A DNA stretch of 64,000 nt from Zopfochytrium polystomum (Eukaryota > Chytridiomycota > Chytridiomycetes > Chytridiales > Chytridiaceae): contig JAIVFJ010000327.1 in NCBI GenBank assembly GCA_025765615.1, forward strand, positions 1 to 64,000, in the 5' to 3' direction. A program made the position numbers and the translations under genes. This document shows positions 1 through 10,805 of the stretch, piece after piece (the stretch's first letter is position 1; each line of letters opens with the position of its first letter). Below the pieces are notes generated by a model, which ran no database searches, was not told the origin of the DNA, and was given only the letters and a program-made list of their open reading frames with translations.

Positions 1-97
1 AACTCAGCCACTGTGCTAGTCTGCAACTCTGCAATTCTGCAACTCTGCGTTCAGTTGAAGAGTCATGACACACACAAGATGAGGACAGTCTCTCCTG

Positions 98-500
98 TAA
101 ACAGTCTACTCTGAGTGAGGGAGTGGAAGGAGTGAATAAAGTGGAGATGTGTGTTTGTGGGTGTCCTTCTCCGCAACTTGGAAAGAAAGAGAAAAAAAAC
201 TCTGTTATGAATAATTGATACATAATGAAGATATAAATGCTGTAATAGTCGCTAGGGGGGTGTGACTGGCACATGGTAAAAACCTCTCCTATATTATCTG
301 CTTGAGCGGAGGAGGAAGAAAACTGTTTATACTGGGTTTCTGTTCCACTTAAAACTCAGAGTATTTGTCAACAGTGCAAGCCAGCGCCCAGGTCTGCATT
401 GGCAGTGGCTTGCTCTCCCCATGGGCATCGTGTAGAACAATAGTGACAGTCACAATAGGTTCAGGTCTGTCTTGTGCCTCTTGCTGCTAACCAAGTCACA
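98..500 (+). repeat. Interspersed repeat R1, copy 1
   Basis: About 400 bases that recur at 55288-55684 in the same orientation and at 21075-21490 in reverse. Shared landmarks in order are AGTCTACTCTGAGTGAG, the CTCTGTTATGAAT block, TATATTATCTGCTTGAGC, GCAAGCCAGC followed by CCAGGTCTGCATTGG, CATGGGCAT, and CACAATAGGTTC followed by TGCTAACCA. The GGTTCAGGTC segment near 458 resembles an RNA polymerase III B box, so a SINE-like origin is possible. No reading frame is conserved between copies. By eye the copies are roughly 80-90 percent identical. Confidence 0.85.
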
Positions 501-2125
501 GAATGCCAACATGAACTGACATATTTGAGAAGGTTCAAAGGACTGCAGTAGGTTGCACCCAATGAGTGGAGCCCCACCTGCAATACCTGCAATGGCCAAC
601 AGCGCTCGGTTCACAGTTTGCCTTTTGAAAAAAGAGAAAAATTTGCACAAAAAACATGCAAACTAGGGAATGAAGCGTGTGCAACTGCTGGGATTTACAA
701 GCAGTAGCACAACATGTGCAACAAGACCAAAGTGCAGTTGCCAGAGTAGACCAGAAGCAGATGGCTGCATGTCCATGGGCAGATGGCCAAGTCAGCCTAA
801 GGCACCAGATTACAGCTCTGGTCTCCCCAGAGGCGTGGGTTTGCATCCCACTCTGCTCAATTGCGCAATGCACATTTAGCCCAGCAGCTGCATTGCCACC
901 TATAAGTAGTACTGGCATCTCCCACTTGAGGGACCTCTGACTGTGACTGTTGGATTTTGCTGTAAACCCCCCTCTGCCAGACACTTAGCTGGATTTGATT
1001 CAAGCATATCATGCACGCCTGCTTGCTTCATGCTGAATAGTGTACCTAGTGGCTTTCTATTTTCAAGATGGAACACTGATGCACACTTCCCATGGTTCCC
1101 AGTCTATGCCATCATCTCAAAACCAGGATAATTAGAGAACTGCTGCCAAGGCGGGAAGCGTAACACAGAACCTTGCTGATAAGTTGGCAAATTTGGAAAG
1201 GTGTTGGTCTCTGACCCTTTCTGCACAGGCTGGGTTCTATGTGAAACAAGAACAGAGACACCTTCCATCATAGCAGAGGGGCAGAGGGAGCATTAGCCCC
1301 AGGTTCCATTCCCCGTCACCAGGCAGTGCATCCCACGTCAATGATTCCGTGAGGTGCGAGGGGGAGAATGGTGGTGTGTATTATAAGGATAGAAAAGATT
1401 GCTTTCGTTTGACAGCTGCCCTTTATCTTTGCTACTCATGAAGAACTAGCCCAAGAGAGAATCTTCTACCACTTGTACTGATGCGTGATGCCTTGGGTTG
1501 CAGTGAGTGTGGAGCATGTAGAAGCAGCCAGTTGGCGCAGCAGCCCAGCACCCTGATGGACTCTAAGACAGTTTTCTTTGGTTTGGTGTGAGACTACACC
1601 GAGGTCTCAGTGATAAAGTCTAGGATTTTATTCGCAAAAACAAGCGTACCTGTCATAAAACCGCAAGGATCGGGACCCCTATTATTGCTCCCAGTTCTTT
1701 AGTTTCCAAGGCGTTATCAAAGTGTATTTGCGGCTAACCCATCTTTATTATTGGGTCTGCTTTTACTACTTTCGTCTTAACAGTTTCCGTTGCACCAGGG
1801 TTTTCTCAACATATTTTCTTTTTCGGTGACTAACGGAGACTGCCCGACTGCCTAGGGATGGGGTGCCTGACAGGCCGTACCCCAAGCCCGCCTAATTTAT
1901 TATTTATTTTTGGCACTTGTACATACATGCATAGGGTTGGGGGGGACTTAGAGCATTTGTGGTGGATGCTCCAAGTCAGGGGGTTGACTTGTCAATTTTC
2001 TCTCTCTCTGTTTTTGGGCCATTTCTCTTTTTCCTTTTTTCTTCAATCTGATTTCTGTCCATTGGCACCAATACAGAGTCCCTTCAAATCCATCTGGCTC
2101 ACAAAGGTGAGGGTAGTGAGAGATG
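501..2125. other. No gene seen
   Basis: Intermediate-GC sequence with short overlapping open frames on both strands, none with recognisable domain content or consistent splicing. I see no tandem repeat or RNA gene here. Confidence 0.5.
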
Positions 2126-2145
2126 GTACACACCCGGGTGTGTAC
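2126..2145. repeat. Perfect 20-base palindrome
   Basis: GTACACACCCGGGTGTGTAC is an exact inverted repeat with no spacer. It lies between lower-GC sequence and a GC-rich block that starts near 2170. Function is unknown; such sites can bind dimeric regulators or mark recombination junctions. Confidence 0.6.
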
Positions 2146-3068
2146 ATGGTCCCTTCGTGGGGCTCCTCTTAAGGGGCCGTGGGTGGGGAATGCAGCTGGC
2201 CCCACCAGCGACTGTGTGACATTGCCGGCTCTGTGTTGGAGTGAGGATCCCTGGCGCTTGCCCGCCGCGACGACGGTGGTGGTGGTGGTGGCGACGACGG
2301 CATCGTTGTCCCTGACCTTCCTGTCCCCGCGAGGGTGTTGGTGGCTGCGCCCGGCGCGGCCCCCGACACCTGAGAGTTCGATCTACAAGCGCCTGCCTCG
2401 GTCCTATTGCTGTGAGGGTGAGATGTGTGAGTACGAGTGCGATGCGATAAAGCCCGTTGGTCGAGTGATCGTGCCGACGCAGCCCGGCGGGGTGCGTGTA
2501 CGATCGCAGGTGTTTCCGCGTGCGAGTTCCCTGCCGGCGACCTTCCGACCCCTACATAGTCGACTCCCTTCTCTCTCTCCCCCCCGTCGCTGGCGACGAC
2601 GAGGGCTCCCACAGCACTGTCTGCGACGAGGGGCGCTAGGTCGCGCCCTGTCCGTCCCGTCGCTATTAACCGCTCCTGTTGTATTTGAGATTAGGTTCCT
2701 GAGATAAAAACCCCCGTTTCCCTCTTCTCTCTCTTTATTCTGCGGTTGTGTTGCGCCCTCGGGAGTGCCCTTCCGTTTCCCCTCGCATCGGCCCACGGCC
2801 ACGCGAGTAATCGGTGCTCCAGCACCGATCCTTCAGAGGATTGTCCCTCTGAATGTTCATTATTTGTGTTTGAGACCCCTGTTAGACAGATCAGTAGGGA
2901 TACTTCGTGGACTAGGCAAGTAGTAGGGTTGAAACACCCCCTAGACAACAGCCCAATAAAGTTAGTTTTAGCCTATTATTTGCTTTCCCTCACTCTAGGG
3001 CCCAGATCCCAGGGTCAAAGGAGTGAGTATAGTCTCACATTGGAGTTTACAGTCAACCATGGACATAA
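2146..3068. other. GC-rich island without a recognised gene
   Basis: From about 2170 to 2690 the sequence is very GC-rich, with overlapping open frames on both strands as expected from base composition alone. The rest, to 3068, is intermediate in composition. No domain, splice pattern or repeat is recognisable. Confidence 0.4.
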
Positions 3069-3070
3069 GG

Positions 3071-3142
3071 GGGGGTACATATCAGTGGTAGATAGCTCGC
3101 TTTGCATGCCAGATGCTGTGGATTCAAGCCCCACTACCTCCA
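3071..3142 (+). tRNA. tRNA-Ala(UGC)-like sequence, probably a relic or SINE head
   Basis: The segment folds as a near-complete cloverleaf. The acceptor GGGGGTA (3071-3077) pairs with TACCTCC (3135-3141). The D stem TATC/GATA encloses AGTGGTA. The anticodon arm is CTCGC-TTTGCAT-GCCAG with anticodon TGC and one C:C mismatch. The T arm is GTGGA-TTCAAGC-CCCAC with one A:C mismatch. The D-arm and T-arm sequences match internal promoter boxes A and B. Discriminator base A follows. The mismatches in two stems and the weakened A box suggest a decayed copy or the head of a tRNA-derived SINE rather than a working gene. Confidence 0.6.
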
Positions 3143-3727
3143 TTGCTGGAGTAGGGGTGTCATTATGTCTCCCAGCAACGCCACCTGAAAGAATTTGTTG
3201 GGGTGGATTGTCTATGGTTCGTGCTGCTGTGGAGATGGAGGTAGTGCACTACTGAAGGTGGTGGTGATGGGAGGTTGAGTTTGGCTCCTGTCGGTCTTGT
3301 GTTTGTCTTTATACAAAACTGTTACAAGGACCATCACTTGCAGAATGCTGCAAGTCATCCTTGCACAAGGTGCCCCTGTGCACCACAGTGTCAGGTCAAA
3401 GCTCCTGCTCACTGCTTACCTCAAAAGACCCAAAAACTAACACCACCTGAACCTCTCCCGACTCTGTGCCTCCTAGGTACTGTGACTCAGAGATGTCTCC
3501 CAGGCGGTGCCACTGCCTCCCAATTAAAAGGGGACAGCTGGGCAACCCTCAGCAGTTAAGCAAGTTGGAAACAGCGCACCCACGCATGAAAAAACAAGCA
3601 CATTGACTGTCTGTCTCGATCCCCAACAGCAGCAAGCACACCTTAGCAACACCAGGCCGGGAACCACTGACATCGCAGTCATTGATCCGCACCATCGACA
3701 CCACCCTGGCCCGCGACTGTGCCACAT

Positions 3728-3778
<51 letters not shown>

Positions 3779-3935
3779 GTCTGTCTGTCGCTTTGTCTCT
3801 CTTGCAACCCTGTCCAGCCGTGCACTGGCCACTTCTTTCCCCGTCACACACATTAAAAAGACGAAGCAGGAAACAAGAAAAAAAAAAAAAAGTCAAAAAA
3901 AAAACCAAAAAGTCAAAAGTAAGAGAAAGGAAAGC
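3143..3935. repeat. Upstream region with (CT)n microsatellite
   Basis: A CT-rich microsatellite with a short GTCT tail occupies about 3729-3790. Two A-rich runs follow at about 3877-3905, ending 30 bases before the start codon of the RING gene. This probably forms its promoter and 5-prime leader. No other gene is visible. Confidence 0.6.
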
Positions 3936-6144
3936 ATGATGGCCCAAGGCGACGCCGCCGGCCCTGTTGCTGCCCCCGCCGCCGCCGCCAGAAGCTCCGC
4001 CTCCTCGTCCTCCTCGCCCGGACCCTGCGTCGGAGTCAAGGTCAAGAACACTGCCACAGGAAGCGAGTGGCGGTTGACGGTCCCGACCACCCACCCGGAC
4101 TGGTTCGCAAAGGTCCAGCACACCGCCATCCATGCCATCAAAGTCGATGCCGCAACCGCAGAAGAAGAAGACGATCAAGAACAACCCACCACCAACAACA
4201 AGAGCGCCAATAACAGAAAGAAAAATTCTCACCGCACCGCCCCGCCGAAACTCCGCCTGGTCGTTGACGGCACGCCAGTCAACGGCCTCAACTTTACACG
4301 CCCCCGCGCGCGCATCCTCCCGCGCCTCGCTGCGGACCACCTGGACCGCTCGTTCCTCGACATTTACAACGACACCATCCTCGTCGCGCAAGACCGCTCC
4401 GCCCCGCCAGCCGTGCACGGCGGCAACTACGACAGCAAGCTCTCCTTTTTCGACGGCGCCTTCAACGTGAGCTTCCAGCGCACCATCCGCGTCCCTGACG
4501 ACGGCAAGGCCCGCTCCCTCCCGCCGGGCCTCGGAACCTTCCCCCTCGCCCAGCTCGACGACGGCTCCGTCGCGCTCCCCATGTACCAGGCCGAGGCCAT
4601 GTGGATGCTGTTCGACTGCAGAGCTCGGTCGGCGTTTGCCGTCAAGATTGGCGTCGGCGCCATCAATGCTGTGGACGGCCGATATTGGAAGGATAATGCG
4701 GCCGGCAACAACCACGAAGACGACGACGACGACGACGCTATGGATGAGGACGGTCCCGAAGAGGCCCCGCTGCGCCAGGGACGGGCGCAGAACTATGTCG
4801 CGTTCCCGCACCAGCCGTGGCTCGACGGGGTTGTTGTCCCACGTCGCGGCAACAAACAAGAGGAGGACGTTGTGCGCCAGTTTGTCGCCATGCCCCTGGA
4901 CAACCCCGCGACCATTGAGCGCCAGCTCAAGGAGCAGGGCAAGATTCCAAAGGTCGAGGGCGGCCTGCGCATCGACGTGTTCCCGCTCCGAGAAACGGAA
5001 TGCACCGTGTGGATCCCGCGCTTGCGGCGCACCGTGCCGACCAGCACGACCCCGCGCGAAGCAGGCCTCGTCGAGGGCGACGCCGTCGTGTTTTTCGGAC
5101 CCTCCATCCGCGAGGCCAAAGTCACACTCGCGGAGCTGGGTTTGGACGCCGCCAAGGTCGAGTTTGAGTTTGACGGAAGCTGGTTTGGCTGCGTCTGCGT
5201 AAAGACGCTTTTCGGCAAGACGCTGGAGTTTGACCTGGAGACGAGTGACATCACGGTCGAGGAGATGAAGGAGATGATTCAGGACAGAGAGGGCATCCCG
5301 CCGGATCAGCAGCGCCTTATTTACGCCTGCAGGCAGCTCGAGGACGGACGCACCCTCGCTGACTACGGCGTGGAGCCGGAGTCCATCATCCACCTTGTGC
5401 TCCGTCTGCGCGGCGGAGGCTCCTTCGAAGGCGCCCACGACATGGGCTTTGGCGCCGGCGGAAAGATTAAGCAAAAGGTGTACACGGACCCCACGCCGCT
5501 GTCGCAGTACTGCCTGGCCCGCGCGCAGCGCTGCCGCGTCAGCGTGCTCAACACGATCCTCTGGCCCGTGTACACGGGCCGCCCCGCCCCGCCCCCCGTC
5601 GTCTCGCACGAGCTGTACGTCCAGTACGGATTCCCGTGGTACGCCCTGTTTGACCAGGATCAGGACGCCGTCACACCCGCCGCCGTGGACAGCCTGGTTG
5701 CGGCGGTTAAGTCCATCGCCGAGTGTGCAGCGAAAGACCGAACGGACGTTGGCCTCGGCACCGATGTTTGTTGCATCTGCATGAATGCAGAGTGCAATGT
5801 GGAGTTTAGTCCGTGTGGACATCGGGTAGGACAGAGGGGGGTTTTTTTTCCTTTTCCTTTTTTGAGTACCTTTCTGACAGCGAATGCCCCCACGGGAAAA
5901 ACAGGCCTGCAGCGACTGCTTCCGACAAGCCGCGACGAACGCTACGAAGGCGGCGGCCGCGTTTGCGGCAGTGGGACCGGCTCCGACCAAGTCTCACCCC
6001 CTCCAGTGCCACCTGTGCCGCGCGGAGGTCCGGACCGAGCAAGTCCGTTTCTTGGGCGCTCACCTCTCACTTGCTGACGTTGGCAAGGAAGCGTACACCA
6101 GCGACGCGGAGGACCCGACGGTGGTGCGCCTCATCTACCGCTGA
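3936..6144 (+). CDS. Ubiquitin-like domain plus C-terminal RING protein, probable E3 ligase
   Basis: Two exons, 3936-5825 and 5905-6144, give a 709-residue protein; the intron begins GTAGGA and ends ACAG. The first ATG downstream of the CT and A runs was chosen because the open frame above it only reads microsatellite. Residues from about 419 to 496 form a ubiquitin-like fold close to ubiquitin itself, with [33 protein letters not shown] and a terminal LRLRGGG. After the intron the RING is completed: CCIC, CGHRACSDC, then CHLC near the C-terminus, giving the C3HC4 spacing. The approximately 410-residue N-terminal region has no domain I recognise, and includes an acidic run of D residues near 265. 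A RING binds E2 enzymes; with an internal ubiquitin-like domain the likely role is a ubiquitin ligase or adaptor. Codon use is GC-rich, like the host-type genes here. Confidence 0.88.
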
Positions 6145-7224
6145 ATCGTTTGCCGTGTGTGTTTGCGGGCTCATCAGGCAATGTTTGTTTACTTTGTTAG
6201 CTCATCTGCTGTTATTGTATCAGTTCCCATTCAATTTCCCTTTGGCAAATACGCTGCATTTCGTTTGAATCGTTGTCTTTGGGGGGAGGGGGTCTGTGTT
6301 TTAGTGAGGACAGCAGAAAAGACGAAGAGGTATTTTCGGAAGAGAGGACGGGCTTCAGAGTCTGAAGATTCACATCTGAGGATGGACACGAGTCAAAAAA
6401 GGGGAAAAGAGCACAATGCAGAAGGGCCGGAAAAAAATAGACCTCTTGATGCTACATTGCTGGGGGGAAAAAAACAGGGGGAAAAAAAAAACACAATTCC
6501 TGATGAAATAACAAAACTGCAACGCTGCAGCGCTGAAGAAAGCTTTCACTGTATCGCCTCTTCCAACTTAATGATTCGGTTGGACGGTGTCACAAATCTC
6601 CACATAAGGAGGCATTCGGACGCTATGTGGCGTCGGGTAGAGGAGTTTCGTAAGGGCTCCACTGTCAGTCAGAGGCGCTGCCGCTTTTTGGGGCAGATTA
6701 AGGTACCAGCTGAGCACGCACCCAAGTGAAGAGCTCTAGAGAAACTTCGTACCCTATCACACACGGTATTGCATATCCGTTCGTGCTGCTGCGAGCACGG
6801 AGATGCGTTCCATATCAACGCGACGCTGTATCCACTGTTTCCCGAGTCATTTCGCAATTACAGCAATTCACCTAGAACGTTGCACGGCAAAAAAAGGTCA
6901 TTCTGTGAAATTTTTTTTGAAAAGTGCCATGTTACTTCCGGTGGCACCGCGGAAACCTCAAGGGACTTTTGGCTTTACTTTGTCTCTAGTTTGTCTCAAC
7001 AGCGCCAGTTTGTCTTCGTTTTGTCGGACTTCGCACCGGGGACTGAGTGAACAGATGACCGTTTTTGGCCCAGTTGTTTGAGTTCTATCGCTGTCCCATT
7101 CTGACTTTTGCAGGTGCTACGATGAAAGCTCTGCTTGCCAGTCAGCATCGAGGACACTGCCTATGCAAAAAACAACGTCGAGAGTGTCGGTGATGTTTCT
7201 CGCTATAATAGCGGCCAGAACTGA
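6145..7224. other. No gene seen
   Basis: Downstream flank of the RING gene. Short frames on the plus strand are not supported by domains or splice sites, and A-rich runs occur near 6470-6495. Nothing else is recognised. Confidence 0.45.
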
Positions 7225-7795
7225 CTTGGAGCGGGTTTCGTGAATGGGACGCTCCAACGATGCGATTTAATGCACCGAATCCCGTTCATCACGGATTTTC
7301 AGGGAGCTAGAAGAGAGCTAGAAGAGAGCCTAATTCGTTTCGAAATGCGTCTGACTCGTACCATGGCCACGCTGCTGTGGAAAAGCCATGCACGCAGTAA
7401 CGATAGGTTTGAGATCTTCGGCCTAATGTGGGATACTTGAGAATCTAATATGGGTCTGAAGGCTGGCGCTCGGCGCATTACTTGGCAGTCGCACCCACAG
7501 TATCCCATATCGTCAAGTCTAGGAGTCCGAACTTTCGACGTAACATCCTCAGCGAAAGAAAGCAGGCTTAACCGTTGTGTCCCGATAAGGTCTCGATTTT
7601 GGTGCCACCGCGAAGATCCCTCGTCAAAACACGTGATCATAACGTTCAAACCCCTAACTCCACACCTTGACGGCCAGATCACGCTACATCCGACCCGCTC
7701 CCGCTCGCGCTCTGCTCCGCGGCCCCGCCGCGCGATCGCTGCACCATCCGCGCCTGCGCACTGATTTCTTGCGGACGTTCGCCTTGTCGTTCAGG
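7225..7795 (+). repeat. Old duplicated segment R3, copy 1
   Basis: Patches match 12890-13730 in the same orientation. Examples are CGTGAATGG with an ACGATGCGAT-like stretch (7240-7265), GGTGCCACCGCGAAGATCC, and AAAACACGTGATCATAA (near 7625). A following GC-rich stretch reads on the minus strand as EISAQAR then SGSGSDVA in both copies. Between patches the copies have diverged and lost length, so this is an old duplication. Confidence 0.75.
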
Positions 7796-7944
7796 CAGTG
7801 CTTGCGTGGGTGCCGCCCTTGTATTTTCGCTTTTGTGTGTCTGTGTTAGTGTCTGGTGTTTTCCGCTCTTGTCCCTTTTCCAGGGGTGTGGCGCATTGAA
7901 TCTCTGATTCTCACACTCGCGTTTCCGACTTCTCGTTGTCCACA

Positions 7945-8290
7945 GACCTTCAACAGCCAACCATCGACACTGTGCCACTTCCAGCTGCGCTCCTTCGAGG
8001 ACACACACACGGAAGCGACCTGTCCGCAATGGCGATGAGAGGTGCTCCTCGGTTTGACGAACGGAACGAGAAGGAATGGCAGCGTCAGCTCGGATTGTAC
8101 CCGGGCGAGCTGGCCTACGGCCAATTCGCCGGCATACAGCCTGAGCTGTCGCCGTCACTCCTTCTCATGGCGCTTGTCAAACCGAGGTACAGCTCTTGAC
8201 GCCATTGTGGACAGGCCGCTGCCTTGCGGTCTTCGAGGGGGATGCAGCGGGGAGAGACCTTGTCAAGGGGCAACTGGTGTGATGGCGGAG
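7945..8290. repeat. Large imperfect inverted repeat
   Basis: The plus strand from about 8018 to 8119 matches the minus strand of 8218 down to 8117 at roughly three of four bases. Shared pieces include CCTCGGTTTGAC, GAGAAGGA, the CTGTCC-CAATGGCG stretch and GGCC at the centre. Weaker similarity continues outward to about 7945 and 8290. The centre lies near 8118 with no loop. Both arms can be read as the peptide CPQWR, so the arms look like two head-to-head copies of one formerly coding segment. Confidence 0.75.
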
Positions 8291-8433
8291 TGGAACGCAC
8301 TTTTTCCCTCCTCCAATTACAGTTGATCACAGAACTCCAGGAACAAACAACAGATTTATGTAAATATATGCTTGGCAACGCTCAAAGAAGTCCACTTCCC
8401 GCATGCCATTTCATCACGTAATCCTTCTTGAAA

Positions 8434-10805
8434 TCACTTCATAACGATACCTTTCCCACCCCTTCCACGCCTCCCACGGCCCGCACCCGTTCCGCGGACT
8501 GCCTCCACCCTCGTCGCCTCCTCGACCTTTACCCCTGCCCCAACATCGTGTGCCATCGCGGCATTGTCGCTCCCTCCAGTCTGCACAGTCTTCAGCAACT
8601 TCGTTCGCACACCCGTGCCCCCATCCTTCCCCTCAGCAACCCCACCAGCCGCCGCTGCCGCCGCTGCCGCAACCGCCGCCCTACTGACCGCCATCGCGAC
8701 CGGCCCTTTCCTCCTCACCCGCAGCCACCCCGCCGCCCTCCGTATCTCGTGCTTCCGCATATAGTACGCCTCCACGCAATCCGCCGTCGGCCGCGTCCTC
8801 ACAAAGTCCCACGCGATCCGCGTGAAGCTCTTGCCGACCGCGGCCAAGCCGGCTGCGAGGTCGTCGAGCTCTCGGGGGAGCCAGGCCGGGGCGGGGAGGA
8901 GCGTGTGTTCGATGGGGAGGTGGTGGCTGTGGGAGGTGTGGGTCTCGTCGAGGGGGTGGGTGAAGCGGTGGAGGTCGGAGTGCTGTGGGGCGAAGGGAGG
9001 GTCGAGCCAACGCCAGCGGAGTCGTTTGGCAGGTGGGTCGGGAGCAGAGGATTGGGCTTCGTCGATGGGTCGCTTTGCGATTACGTGATCGATCGATGAG
9101 GCAGAAGGAATTGCGTCGTCAGACGCCTCCAACTCCATGGGGATGGATGCAGCTGGCAAATCGCACGACTCGCTTGGCGGTGTTGGGTGCCCCAGGTCTG
9201 AATACTCTTCGCCGCCATCCTGCAGCGTCGGAGCATTCGTTCTGAGCGTGCTGAACTCGGGATCGATCACGCCACTTGCCGGCATCACCGCTTTCTTTCC
9301 AGTCGGACAGACTCTTCCACGCGGCGCGAATACCCAATCCGGCACCTCAAATCGACTTTTACAGCGGACTTCCAAAGCGGGCAGCTCGGCGATGTCGGTC
9401 ACGATATCTGGTATGCAGCACGCCATTTTGGTGATCGAGTACGGCTTCTGCGCGGTCCGCGCGAAGGCCAGCGCGAGGATCGACTCGCCTTCGTGGACGC
9501 GGTTTCGCGTGATGCGGCCAGGGAAGGTGCGAGGCGCTCTTGGGGCTGCGGTGGAAGACGCGCGGGGCGGGGTGGAATCGAGGCGGGCAACAAGCTGCTG
9601 GTCTGCGCCGCGGCGTCTACGAGTCGTTCTCGCAAGGAGGGGAATGCCGACTGGTCGTGCCTGGGCCGCCAGTGAGCTTGACGGGTACAGCGGCTGCAGT
9701 GGCCTTCAGTGGAGGGCTGATCTTGCTTTCTGCCCTTGTGGGCTCCGGAGTGTTCTCTTTCCCGACTGGCGATTTCTCGGTATTTTCGCTTCCTGTCCCA
9801 GGTCCGTTAGAAGCTTTCAGCGCTGGAGACGACTTTTCGGCGGCATTTGGCGATTCGGTTTCCGGTGTCTCATTGGCTTTTTTGGGGTCCTCGGTCGGAA
9901 CTATGGCTGTGGAATCTGAGGTACCGATCGCTGCGGCTGCGTGTTCTTTCGGTTCACAGGTAGCATGCGTAACTGGAGCACCCTTGGTCGCCGCGCTTTC
10001 AATATGCCCGTTGTCTGGCTCTGCCGTGGCAGTTTCTTTTTCCTGAGCCATCGGCTCCACGAGTGGCAAAGCTTTGAATCCGTCGCTGCTGTTTCTGTCG
10101 TCGTCGAAATGTCAGCCGCCTTTTCTGATTCAGCAGCGCTCGCGACACTGGGACCACGAATGCGTCGGCGCTTCGGCGGTTTTTCCGGCGTCGGAGGTTT
10201 CACCGTCTCCACCTCTGCAGGTTTCTCCGTCTTTTGCTGCGTTTCCGCTTTCGACGCCGTTTTCCCTTTCTGCGTTTTGGCCGGCAGAGATTTTCTCGCG
10301 GCGACAGGGATCGCTGGGGCCGAGGAAGCTTCCGGAGGTGTCGACAGCCCTCCGGTGGAGATAGCAGCTGCCTCGGCCGTGCGCCGTCTCGTCGCGTACC
10401 GCGCGTTCGTGGGAGGTATCTCAGAGACCAGCTCCCCAAACGGATTGTCAAGCTGCAAGCCGTCACGGCGGAAGCGGCGGTTCCGGGGCTCCTTCTTCGC
10501 TACGACAGGAGAACTGGCCGCTGCGTCTTCGGATTCGCGACTGGAAGGCACGTCGGAGATCTTGTCGGCCGCGATGCTCCTTTTTCTGGGAATCTGCGTC
10601 ACGGTGGTGAGGTCTGCAGCGACTTCCTGTAGAATGCGGCAGGGTCGGCGACCGCGGAGGTAGGCGGCCGTGGACCGGTATTGCTGCTGACCGTGGCTTT
10701 CGTGGGCGTCAACTTTTGCGAGTCCAAAGCCGTGCTTTCGTCGCCGGGGCCGATCGAATCGTCGCACACGAGTTTCGCGCCTTCGGCGTGCTGCGCTTCC
10801 GCCAT
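8434..10805 (-). CDS. SANT-domain nuclear protein, exon structure uncertain
   Basis: Read on the minus strand from an ATG at 10805 (MAEAQHAEG). The coding signal passes through three frames. An early segment ends near 10600. A long basic, Ser/Pro-rich segment carries PPKRRRIRG and similar nuclear-localisation motifs. A Glu/Pro/Thr-rich segment covers 10069-9617. The C-terminal segment runs through 9426-8434 and opens upstream of its first ATG. It holds a SANT-type motif, LDDLAAGLAAVGKSFTRIAW followed by CVEAYYMRKHE, with the helix spacing of MTA, RCOR and RERE proteins. CKSRFEVPDW in front could be a remnant of an ELM2-like region. SANT proteins act in histone deacetylase complexes. The frame changes may be small introns or real frameshifts; I could not place splice sites with certainty. 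The last 60 residues are Gly/Arg-rich. Confidence 0.55.

Noticed and set aside
98..500. R1 as an LTR of a retrotransposon
   Set aside because: The copies do not flank an internal region with gag or pol. They lie 20-35 kb apart in mixed orientation, and no TG...CA ends were found.
3549..5990. 813-codon minus-strand frame opposite the RING gene
   Set aside because: Antisense shadow in GC-rich DNA. The plus-strand protein has ubiquitin-like and RING motifs; the minus-strand text has none.
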